Shown here piece after piece: positions 54,315 through 61,568 of a DNA stretch of 64,000 nucleotides; position 1 is the stretch's first letter, and each line of letters starts with the position of its first letter. The position numbers were made by a program, and so were the translations under genes. The DNA is from Rhodospirillum sp. (lineage in GTDB: Bacteria > Pseudomonadota > Alphaproteobacteria > Rhodospirillales > Rhodospirillaceae): NCBI GenBank assembly GCA_021741145.1, contig JAIOYK010000001.1, positions 1 through 64,000 on the forward strand, read 5' to 3'. Under the pieces are notes generated by a model, which was not told the DNA's origin, searched no databases, and saw only the letters and a program-made list of their open reading frames with translations.

Positions 54315-54334
54315 GTCACGGAGGTATCCTTTCC

Positions 54335-55534
54335 ATGTCCACCAAAATCACCCCCCCCACTTGGCGCGCCGACACCCTGGCGGTCCGCGGCGGCCTGGAG
54401 CGTTCGGGCTTCTTCGAAACCAGCGAAGCCCTGTACCTGAATTCCGGCTATGTCTACGACACCGCCGAGGAGGCCGAGGCCGCCTTCGACGGCTCCGTCG
54501 AACGCTATGTCTATTCCCGTTTCCGCAATCCCACTGTAAACGTGTTCGAGGAGCGCCTCGCCGCCCTGGAAGGGGCCGAGGTCTGCAAGTCGACCGCCAG
54601 CGGCATGGCCGCGGTAACCGCCGCGCTGCTCTGTCAGGTCCGCGCGGGTGATCGGGTGGTGGCGGCGCGGGAGCTGTTCGGCTCCTGCTCCTGGGTCCTT
54701 TCGGAGTTGCTGCCCCAATACGGCGTGAGCACGGAATTCGTCGACGCCGAGGACCTGGAGGCCTGGACGGTCGCCCTGTCCCAGCCGACCAAGGCGGTCT
54801 TCCTGGAGACGCCCTCGAACCCATCCCTTCGGATCGTGGACTTGAAAGCCGTCTCGGCGTTGGCCCATGCCGCGGGCGCCCGGGTGATCGTCGACAACGC
54901 CTTCGCCACCCCCATCCTGCAACGGCCCCTGGAGCAGGGAGCGGATATCGTCTTCCACTCCACCACCAAGTGGATCGACGGCCAAGGGCGCACCATGGGC
55001 GGCGCGATCCTCTGCGACAGTGCCTTCAACGACGATTTCCTGGGTCCCTTCCTGCGCCATACGGGTCCCTGCCTCTCGCCCTTCAACGCCTGGGTAGCCT
55101 TGAAAGGCTTGGAAACCCTAGGCCTGCGCATGGAGCGCCATTGCGCCACCGCCCTCAAGCTGGCCAAGGTGATCGAAGCTCATCCCGCCGTCGCCAAGAC
55201 CCTCTATCCGGGTCTGGAAAGCCACCCCCGTCATGCCCTGGCCATGTCCCAGATGTCGGCGGGCGGCGGTATCATCGCCCTATCCCTGGCGGGCGGACAG
55301 GCCGCGGCCTACCGGTTCCTCAATGCGCTCTCCATCGTCGATATCTCCAACAATCTGGGCGATGCCAAGTCCCTGGCCTGCCACCCCTGGACCACCACTC
55401 ACCAGCGGCTGACGCCCGAGGACAAACTGGCCCAGGGTATCGACGCGGGCCTGGTGCGCTTCTCCGTTGGACTGGAGGACCCCGAGGATCTGGCCGAGGA
55501 TATCGCCCAGGCCCTGGACGCCGCGGGAGCATAG
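54335..55534 (+). CDS. metZ: O-succinylhomoserine sulfhydrylase
   Basis: Makes homocysteine directly from O-succinylhomoserine and sulfide with PLP. The 399-residue product has the PLP lysine at Lys212 in FHSTTKWIDGQGR and the family blocks YSRFRNPTVNVFEERLAALE and ASGMAAVTAAL. The MetZ-type start TWRADTLAVRGGLERSGF separates it from MetB and MetC. GGAGG precedes the ATG by 10 bp. Control by the SAM-II riboswitch and terminator in its leader closes the methionine feedback loop. Confidence 0.93.
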   Translation: MSTKITPPTWRADTLAVRGGLERSGFFETSEALYLNSGYVYDTAEEAEAAFDGSVERYVYSRFRNPTVNVFEERLAALEGAEVCKSTASGMAAVTAALLCQVRAGDRVVAARELFGSCSWVLSELLPQYGVSTEFVDAEDLEAWTVALSQPTKAVFLETPSNPSLRIVDLKAVSALAHAAGARVIVDNAFATPILQRPLEQGADIVFHSTTKWIDGQGRTMGGAILCDSAFNDDFLGPFLRHTGPCLSPFNAWVALKGLETLGLRMERHCATALKLAKVIEAHPAVAKTLYPGLESHPRHALAMSQMSAGGGIIALSLAGGQAAAYRFLNALSIVDISNNLGDAKSLACHPWTTTHQRLTPEDKLAQGIDAGLVRFSVGLEDPEDLAEDIAQALDAAGA

Positions 55535-55550
55535 CCGCGGGGGGGCGCTC

Positions 55551-56933
55551 TCAGGTCGGCCAGACCGGATGGTGCCCGTCGATCACGAAGGGATGGGCGT
55601 GGCGCACCGCCCCATGGCGGTGGGGATGCACATGGGGCTCCGGCCCCTCCCAACCCTCGTGGTCATGCGGATGGTGGTCATCGTGCACATGGGGGTGCTC
55701 GTGGTCCTGGGCGGCGTGGACGTGTTCCAGGACCAGACGATCCTCCCGCGGCCACAGCAGGGTCGCGGTCCCCAACCCCACCAAGGCGAGGCCTCCGACA
55801 AGCCAGAAGGCGATGTCCAACCCCAGAGCTTCGCCGAGCCATCCGCCCAGGGGATAGAGCACCAACCAGCAGAGGTGGGATAGGGCGAATTGGGCGGAAA
55901 AGACCGCCGGGCGGTCCCCAGCCGCGCAGGACCGGCGGAGGAGCCGACCCGCCGGGGTCTGCGCCAGGGACAAGCCCGCGCCCAGCAACATCCAGACCGC
56001 GCCCAGGGTCACCAAGGACCCCAGGGCAAGGGGCGCCAGCGCCAGCCCCGCGACCAGAAGCAAACCGCCCATAAGCATGATCCGCCTCTCCGTGACGCTC
56101 TCCAACAGACGAGGCAAGGCCAGGGCCAGGGCCATGGAGCCAATCCCGGCGCAGCCATAGGCCAGAGCCGTTTGCCCCTCCCCCAGGCCCAAGCGATCCT
56201 GAACGATGACCACGGTGTTGACGATGACCATGGCGCTGGCGCTGGCCACGGTGACATTCAGGGCCATGAGCCCCCGCAAGCGGGGCGTGCGACCAAAGGT
56301 CGCCAGGCCGAAGGTCAGATTGGCCCGCCAGCCGCCCGTCCGCTCCGGTGTCCGAGCGCGGGGCAGGCTCAGACTGGCGACCAGAGCCGCGGAGCCGAGG
56401 AAAGCAACGCCATTCAGCAAAAACAGGTCGGAAGACGCCAGGACCAGCAGGGCCAATCCGGCGAGAAGGGGGCTGGCGAGCGCTTCCAGGTCCTGGGCCA
56501 AACGGGACCAGGTGAGCGCCTTGGTATAGGTCTCCTCCTCGATCAGGATGTCGGGGATCGTGGCCTGGAAGGTGGGGGTGAAGCCCGCGGAACAGGCGTT
56601 GACCAGGAAGACCAGCAGATAGACCTGCCAGATCGCGTCGACGAAGGGCAAGCAGAGCACCAGGACCGCCCGCCCCAGGTCGAGCGCCACCAAAAACCCC
56701 TTCCTCGGCAAACGGTGGGCGAAGGCCCCGACCACCGGAGCCAGGGTCACATAGGCCACCATCTTCAGCGCCAGCGCCGTGCCCAGCACGACGCCCGCCC
56801 GCTCCCCGGCCAGATCATGGGCCAGCAAGGCGAGCGCGATGGTGGTCAACCCCGTGCCCATCAGGGCGATCACCTGGGCGGTGAAAAGCCGCCGGTAGGT
56901 GGCATTGGCGAAGGGAGAGGACGGGGAAGACAT
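55551..56933 (-). CDS. MFS exporter with His-rich tail (NreB/NrsD-like metal efflux)
   Basis: Product of 460 residues with about 12 membrane segments and a His/Asp-rich cytoplasmic C-terminus (about 400-450; EHVHAAQDHEHPHVHDDHHP), which should bind Ni2+ or Co2+. This plan matches NreB and NrsD nickel-resistance exporters. It is the last gene of the cobalt/nickel uptake operon, 5 bp after cbiO, so import and export genes share one transcript under the cobalamin riboswitch. That pairing is unusual and could serve overflow protection. Confidence 0.78.
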   Translation of the reverse strand: MSSPSSPFANATYRRLFTAQVIALMGTGLTTIALALLAHDLAGERAGVVLGTALALKMVAYVTLAPVVGAFAHRLPRKGFLVALDLGRAVLVLCLPFVDAIWQVYLLVFLVNACSAGFTPTFQATIPDILIEEETYTKALTWSRLAQDLEALASPLLAGLALLVLASSDLFLLNGVAFLGSAALVASLSLPRARTPERTGGWRANLTFGLATFGRTPRLRGLMALNVTVASASAMVIVNTVVIVQDRLGLGEGQTALAYGCAGIGSMALALALPRLLESVTERRIMLMGGLLLVAGLALAPLALGSLVTLGAVWMLLGAGLSLAQTPAGRLLRRSCAAGDRPAVFSAQFALSHLCWLVLYPLGGWLGEALGLDIAFWLVGGLALVGLGTATLLWPREDRLVLEHVHAAQDHEHPHVHDDHHPHDHEGWEGPEPHVHPHRHGAVRHAHPFVIDGHHPVWPT

Positions 56934-56938
56934 GGTGT

Positions 56939-57604
56939 TTACTCCCCTTCGACCAGCAGACCCTCGCGCAGGTGGAGGGTGCGTGTGGCGATGGCTCCGC
57001 GAAACAGCGGATCGTGGGAAACCAGGATCATGGCTTGGGGCAGATCCAACAGGATCTCCCGCAGGCGCTCCGTCGTGGCCTCGTCCAGCGCCGTTGTGGG
57101 TTCATCCAGCAACAGCACATCGGGCTCCATGGCCAGCACCGTGGCCAGGGACACCAGCCGCTTCTCGCCACCAGAGAGGTGGTGGGTGACCCGATCGCGG
57201 AAGGATTCCAGCCGCAGCAGGGACAGGGTGCGGTCCACGACCGCCAAAGCTTCCGCCCGGGACTTGCCCAGGTTCAGGGGACCGAAAGCGACGTCCTCGG
57301 CCACGGTGGGACAGAACAGTTGGTCGTCGGGATCCTGGAAGACGTAGCCCGCCCGGCGGCGCACCTCGTGGAAATCAGCCTCCTCCCGTCGATCCTGGCC
57401 GAAGGCGCGGATGGTCCCCTCCAGCGGGCGGATCAGCCCCACCAGACACCGCATCAGGGTGGACTTGCCCGCGCCGTTTGGTCCGGCCAGGGCCAACCGC
57501 TCCCCCCGGGACAGAGCGAAGGTCGCCCCCTTCAGCACCACGGGACGGCCCGGATAGGCAACCTGAAGGTCGATTGTTTCGATCAGAGGCTCAGAGGGGG
57601 ACAA
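56939..57604 (-). CDS. cbiO: ECF-type cobalt/nickel transporter ATPase
   Basis: Product of 221 residues from a TTG at 57604 (GGGAG 7 bp upstream); a TTG at 57631 is an alternative. Walker A GPNGAGKST, the CbiO/EcfA-type FQDPDDQLFCPTVAEDVAFG stretch, signature LSGGEKRLV and Walker B VLLLDEPTTALD are present. It energises CbiQ and CbiM. The start lies inside the cbiQ end, so the genes are coupled. Could equally be called NikO, because metal choice is not set by this subunit. Confidence 0.9.
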   Translation of the reverse strand: MSPSEPLIETIDLQVAYPGRPVVLKGATFALSRGERLALAGPNGAGKSTLMRCLVGLIRPLEGTIRAFGQDRREEADFHEVRRRAGYVFQDPDDQLFCPTVAEDVAFGPLNLGKSRAEALAVVDRTLSLLRLESFRDRVTHHLSGGEKRLVSLATVLAMEPDVLLLDEPTTALDEATTERLREILLDLPQAMILVSHDPLFRGAIATRTLHLREGLLVEGE

Positions 57605-58370
57605 GGCGCAGCTCCCAGAGGACGAGGACAAACAAGAGTACCCCGAACCCCAGGGCGAAACAGGCGTCCCGGAGCCGGAAGGCGAAACGGTCCAAGAGAA
57701 CGAAACGTCCCGTGAATCCCCGGCATTTCATGGCCTCCAGGATCCGCTCGGAGCGCTCCAGGGAGCGCACCAGGAGCATACCGATCAGATAGCCGAAGGT
57801 CCGATAGGTGTGGCGGGAATTGCTCGGACGAAACCCCCGGCATTTCATGGCCGCGCGCATCCGGGCGTATTCGTCCTGAATGACGTCGATATAGCGGACC
57901 GTGAACAGCAACAGGTGGACCAGGGTCGCGGGGACTTTCAGGCGGGCCAAGGCATGACCCAGGGTGGTGGGATCCATCCCCCCCACCAAGGCCATCAGGG
58001 CCAGGACAACGGCATTGGCCTTCAAGCCGATCTCCGCGGTGCGCAGCAACCCCTCCCAGGACGCGGACAGACCGAAGACCGAAAACACCGGCTCCCCCGG
58101 CAGGGTGAAGGGCAGAAGAACAAGCATGAAGATGATGAAACTGTCCATCATCACCATGCGCTTGAGGGTGCGCAGGGGCGGCAGCCCCGACAGCGAAAGG
58201 AGGATCAGGGCGAGCCCCACCCCCGCTGACAGGGCGGACAGGGAGGAGAGCGACAGGATCACCAAGGCGAAGGCGGGCGCCGCCAAGACGCGGACGCGGG
58301 GATCGAGGGTGCCAAGCCCCCCTTTCCCCCCACCCTGGCCTCCCCCGCCCTGGCCGAAAAGGTCGCTCAC
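57591..58370 (-). CDS. cbiQ: ECF transporter transmembrane protein CbiQ/NikQ
   Basis: Product of 259 residues with five or so membrane segments. The two coupling motifs of EcfT proteins, ARMRAAMKCRGF and ERILEAMKCRGF, contact the ATPases. The start is a GTG overlapping the previous stop (GTGA). The N-terminal 20 residues are Gly/Gln-rich. It joins CbiM (metal binding) to CbiO (ATPase) in the membrane. Confidence 0.92.
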   Translation of the reverse strand: MSDLFGQGGGGQGGGKGGLGTLDPRVRVLAAPAFALVILSLSSLSALSAGVGLALILLSLSGLPPLRTLKRMVMMDSFIIFMLVLLPFTLPGEPVFSVFGLSASWEGLLRTAEIGLKANAVVLALMALVGGMDPTTLGHALARLKVPATLVHLLLFTVRYIDVIQDEYARMRAAMKCRGFRPSNSRHTYRTFGYLIGMLLVRSLERSERILEAMKCRGFTGRFVLLDRFAFRLRDACFALGFGVLLFVLVLWELRLVPL

Positions 58371-58966
58371 GGCGCCATCGACAGGCGGCGCCGGGCCATC
58401 AGGTAGAACACCACGCCCACGAGCCCCAGAATATAGCCCAGCCCTCCCAGGATGGACTGGATGTCGTGCTTCTCCTTATAGGCCGTGATTTCCCGGCGCA
58501 GGGGGCGGACCTCCTGCTTGACGGCCTCGGACACCAGGGCCGCGATCTCCGCCGAGGGGATCGCGCCTCTGGACGCCACCGGGGTTTCCAATGGTGCTCC
58601 GGTCGCGGTCGCGGGGACTTTCCCCCCACCGGTCAAACTCTTGGGTAGGTCGGAGATCGGCACGGTAAACCGGGCCACGTGCCCGGCCCCCAGGTCAGCG
58701 ACGAAAAGGTGATCAACGGCCTCGGTCGGAGTGAAGGAAAAGAACCCCTCGCCATCGGTCTGGGTTTCCCCCAGCTTGCGGCCCGACGGATCGAAAACCT
58801 CGACCAAGGTGTCCTTGGCCATCTCGCCGTTGGAAAAGCCCACCTCGCCTTCCAGGTTCTGGCCAGAGGCATAGGCGGACGCGATGACCTTATGGGCCCG
58901 GGCGGGGGTCACGGCGAGGACGAAGATCAGGCAGATCCCCGCCAATATCGAAAAGAAGCGCCTCAT
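58367..58966 (-). CDS. NikL/CbiL-like periplasmic protein with C-terminal membrane anchor
   Basis: Product of 199 residues: signal peptide (MRRFFSILAGICLIFVLAVT), a beta-rich carboxypeptidase-regulatory-like domain (about 28-105; VEVFDPSGRKLGETQTDGEG), a linker, and one membrane segment near the C-terminus (about 170-190). This is the plan of NikL, an accessory part of Nik-type ECF metal transporters. It starts 1 bp after the cbiM stop and overlaps cbiQ. The start at 58966 fits the signal peptide; an upstream in-frame ATG falls in cbiM. Confidence 0.75.
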   Translation of the reverse strand: MRRFFSILAGICLIFVLAVTPARAHKVIASAYASGQNLEGEVGFSNGEMAKDTLVEVFDPSGRKLGETQTDGEGFFSFTPTEAVDHLFVADLGAGHVARFTVPISDLPKSLTGGGKVPATATGAPLETPVASRGAIPSAEIAALVSEAVKQEVRPLRREITAYKEKHDIQSILGGLGYILGLVGVVFYLMARRRLSMAP

Positions 58967-58967
58967 T

Positions 58968-59597
58968 TCAAACCCTTTCCAGGGTCGACACCCCGACAAG
59001 AGTCTGGAACAAGTCCGGTTTCACCCGCCCGATCAACAGCACCGCGGCCCCGCAAATCAAGCCTTCAATGATCATCACCGGAAGATGGGCGAGCACCACC
59101 AACCTGGCCGCGGTCAGGAACTCCTGCCCGGACGCCAACAGGACCAGCGCCACCATGAGCGCGGTGAGCAGAATCGCCCCCGCCCCGGCCGCGGCGCCAG
59201 CCACCATGGCCACCTTGGGATTGGGCGACAGGGCCCAGCGCCGGAACAGCAGGCCAACGATCACCGCGGGTAACGCGATGTTCAGGGTGTTCACCCCCAA
59301 GACCATCAACCCCCCGAACCCAAAGAACACGGCCTGAAGCAGCAGGCCGACGAACAGGGCGGGAAAGGCCACCCATCCCAAGACAAGCCCGGCGAGCCCA
59401 TTCATGATCAGATGCACGCTGGATGGCCCGATGGGAACATTGACCAGAGAGGCCACGAAGAAGGTCGCGGCCAGGACACCCGCGGTGGGAACCTTCTCCA
59501 TGGTCAGCTCCTTCAAGCCCCGGATCACTCCTCCCGCGGCGAGCACCGCGCCCCCGATCACCACCGGATTGCTCAGGGCTCCATCAACGATATGCAT
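58968..59597 (-). CDS. cbiM: Cobalt/nickel ECF transporter substrate-binding protein CbiM/NikM
   Basis: Product of 209 residues with about seven membrane segments. The essential N-terminus MHIVDGALS, whose amino group and His2 bind the metal, begins exactly at the chosen ATG, with AGGGAGAA upstream. A frame extension above this start is not family-like. CbiM and NikM are hard to tell apart by eye; the flanking DUF4198 and NikL-like genes favour the Nik label, whereas the cobalamin riboswitch favours cobalt. Confidence 0.92.
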   Translation of the reverse strand: MHIVDGALSNPVVIGGAVLAAGGVIRGLKELTMEKVPTAGVLAATFFVASLVNVPIGPSSVHLIMNGLAGLVLGWVAFPALFVGLLLQAVFFGFGGLMVLGVNTLNIALPAVIVGLLFRRWALSPNPKVAMVAGAAAGAGAILLTALMVALVLLASGQEFLTAARLVVLAHLPVMIIEGLICGAAVLLIGRVKPDLFQTLVGVSTLERV

Positions 59598-59608
59598 GGT
59601 TGTTCTCC

Positions 59609-60427
59609 CTATTCCGCGGTGGGATTCGTGAAGTCGTGGGCCCGGATCCACAGGACGGCGTCCTGGGACAGCTCCTTGCCCTCGTATTCCTTATCCGGCC
59701 CCGTTCCAAGCGCGGCGAAGCCCCAGAACCCGGCCGTTGGGATGCCAAAGGTGAAATATCCCTGGTCATCGCTCAACGCCACCACGGATCCCCCGGGCGG
59801 CGGAGCCGCGACGGGGGTGCCCGCCTTGTTTTCTCCCGGCAGGGGTTCGGCGGCCATGAACTCCACCTCGATTTCGGCCCCCGCGACGGGCTTCCCCTCG
59901 CTCAGGACCTGTCCGGTGAAGGTGGATCCGGCCAGGATATTGGTGGGCTTGTTCAAGGGCCGGATTTCCGTTTTGAGTCCCTGGATATCCGCCCAATCCG
60001 TCGGCAGTTCACTCAGGTTCACATAAGCCTTGGTGATCTGCTGGATATAGAGGTCCTCGCTTGGCTCCAGATAGGGCGTGGGCACCGCGACCAGGACATA
60101 ATCGCCCGCCCGGCGGACAGGCAGGGTCGCCCGAAAGGCCTGGGCCGTGTTCGATGCCCCCTGGAAGGTCATCGGCTCCAGGCTGTCCTTCAGGTCGATC
60201 TTCTTACCCCGATGCACGGCGTACAGGTCAAGAAGCGGCCCCATGTCCATGGCATGGCCGTTCTCGAAGGGATGCCAGAAGATCAGCCCGAGAGGCAGGT
60301 CTCCAGGTTTGGAGGGATTCACCTCCGGGGTATGGATCAGTTGGAAATGGGCCTCGGCCCGTGACGCGAACAGCCCGGTGGCCAGGACAGCCAGAAAGGC
60401 GACCACCCCGCATGGGTTCACACCCAT
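59609..60427 (-). CDS. NikK-like periplasmic protein (DUF4198)
   Basis: Product of 272 residues: signal peptide MGVNPCGVVAFLAVLATGLF ending near ASRAEA, then AHFQLIHTPEVNP typical of DUF4198 metal-transport partners. A His near the mature N-terminus may bind metal. It precedes cbiM by 11 bp and is the first gene after the cobalamin riboswitch. The likely ATG (60425-60427) lies inside an 11-bp perfect hairpin of structured repeat copy B; AGGA is 7 bp upstream. The frame stays open to 60685, so a longer start inside the repeat (60523) is possible and would hide the signal peptide. Confidence 0.75.
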   Translation of the reverse strand: MGVNPCGVVAFLAVLATGLFASRAEAHFQLIHTPEVNPSKPGDLPLGLIFWHPFENGHAMDMGPLLDLYAVHRGKKIDLKDSLEPMTFQGASNTAQAFRATLPVRRAGDYVLVAVPTPYLEPSEDLYIQQITKAYVNLSELPTDWADIQGLKTEIRPLNKPTNILAGSTFTGQVLSEGKPVAGAEIEVEFMAAEPLPGENKAGTPVAAPPPGGSVVALSDDQGYFTFGIPTAGFWGFAALGTGPDKEYEGKELSQDAVLWIRAHDFTNPTAE

Positions 60428-60533
60428 GCGGGTCCTATTGCGTTCAGCCGCCACACGGGCTTTACGCGCCAGGGGACGCGACGGCCACTTGGCCGCTTCC
60501 AAAGCGTGATGAGCCAAACTCATCACGCTTTGG
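60407..60533. repeat. Structured repeat, copy B
   Basis: About 127 nt bounded by a perfect 11-bp hairpin (60407-60417 with 60422-60432) and a perfect 15-bp hairpin (60499-60513 with 60519-60533). It aligns without gaps to 33944-34072. Both share CGGGCTTTACGC (60456-60467) and the GATGAG/CTCATC core of the last stem. It lies between the cobalamin riboswitch and the DUF4198 gene and overlaps the start of that gene. Confidence 0.8.
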
Positions 60534-60732
60534 TGAGTCAGTGTTTTCTTCAAGTCGTCTCTCCCAAGGGGAACGCCGGGCAACGCCTCGGGCGAACCGG
60601 TTGAAAGGACGGACGGGGATTTGGCGTGTTGGAACGGGGTGGGGATCAAAGGGAGCCGCCGGGTTCCGTGACGCCAGACGCTCACCCCGGCGTCCGGTCG
60701 GAAGAGTCCCAGGGAGACATTCCCTCGGACCC

Positions 60733-60888
60733 CATCGACGGCAGGTCTCCTGGCTCACGGGTCTTGGTACGCGCGCCGCCTTCCCGGGATATCCCAGTGG
60801 CGCTTTGGCGCGGTCTCGCCGTTCACAGTTGCGGGGGCAGCCACGGAATGGGTCCCTGTTGGGTACGCCTCACCGTGTTCCCTTTTAA
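60733..60888 (-). promoter_or_regulatory. Cobalamin (B12) riboswitch
   Basis: Read on the minus strand, the segment shows the class order: GGGAACACGGTGAGGC at the 5' side, GCCCCCGCAACTGTGA, GCCACTGGG, GGGAAGGCGG and the B12 box GCCAGGAGACCTGCC near 60739-60753. It binds adenosyl- or methylcobalamin and normally shuts off downstream genes. The first gene downstream is the DUF4198 gene, about 300 bp away, followed by the cobalt/nickel importer. The expression platform is not obvious; a GACGCC/GGCGTC hairpin lies about 60 bp beyond. Confidence 0.93.
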
Positions 60889-61023
60889 TTCCCTACGCTT
60901 TGCGCTTGGAAACCATCGACCCGCCAAGAAGGCCACGTCCCGCCAATGAAGTCAAGACAGCGCCCGACGTTTGAGGGTCGAAGGGGGCGTAAAACTGCTT
61001 CAACCCGGTTCAATCAGCCCGGT

Positions 61024-61467
61024 TCAAAACACTATCCCACCAATTGACGGCATGGTCTCCCCGACCACACGGTCCAGGCCTTGGCATATGGGTTGAGGCA
61101 GGGACTCCGGGTCGAACCACCCCGCGTCCAGGGCGTCATCCGCGGCCGTGGGCTCGCCGGACTCATAAGCGCAGGCCACGGGGACGAGGATCCAATGGGC
61201 GTTCGGGGCGCCGTCTTCCTCCTTGGAGACCTGCTCCAGGGGAGGGAGCAGGTGAACCGCCCGGGCGTGGACGCCCGTTTCCTCCATCAATTCCCGTTCG
61301 GCGGCCTCCGCGAGACCCTCCCCCCAATGCACGCCACCGCCAGGGAAGCCCCAGGCTCCCGCCTGGGGGGGATTCTTGCGACGGGCCAAAAGAACCTCCC
61401 CATCCCGCCAAACCACGGCGAGTACCCCCACCTGGGGACCGTTCCGGGGACACTCTGTTTCAACCAC
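61024..61467 (-). CDS. NUDIX hydrolase, MutT/ADP-ribose pyrophosphatase-like
   Basis: Product of 147 residues. The NUDIX box GGGVHWGEGLAEAAERELME is complete. PPQAGAWGFPGGGV before it is common in nucleotide-sugar and oxidised-nucleotide hydrolases of this branch; the exact substrate cannot be read. The GTG at 61467 is chosen because GAGGAAGG lies 8 bp upstream; a TTG at 61485 is also in frame. It lies 101 bp past the cyclase gene on the same strand. Confidence 0.8.
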   Translation of the reverse strand: MVETECPRNGPQVGVLAVVWRDGEVLLARRKNPPQAGAWGFPGGGVHWGEGLAEAAERELMEETGVHARAVHLLPPLEQVSKEEDGAPNAHWILVPVACAYESGEPTAADDALDAGWFDPESLPQPICQGLDRVVGETMPSIGGIVF

Positions 61468-61568
61468 GCCCACATCCTTCCTCAATCCGTTATCCGCTCA
61501 AGGTCACCCCCGAAGCGAAGGTATCTTGCCTTGGCCAGGTCCGTCTTCCAAGCCCTTTCGCGGGGCAT

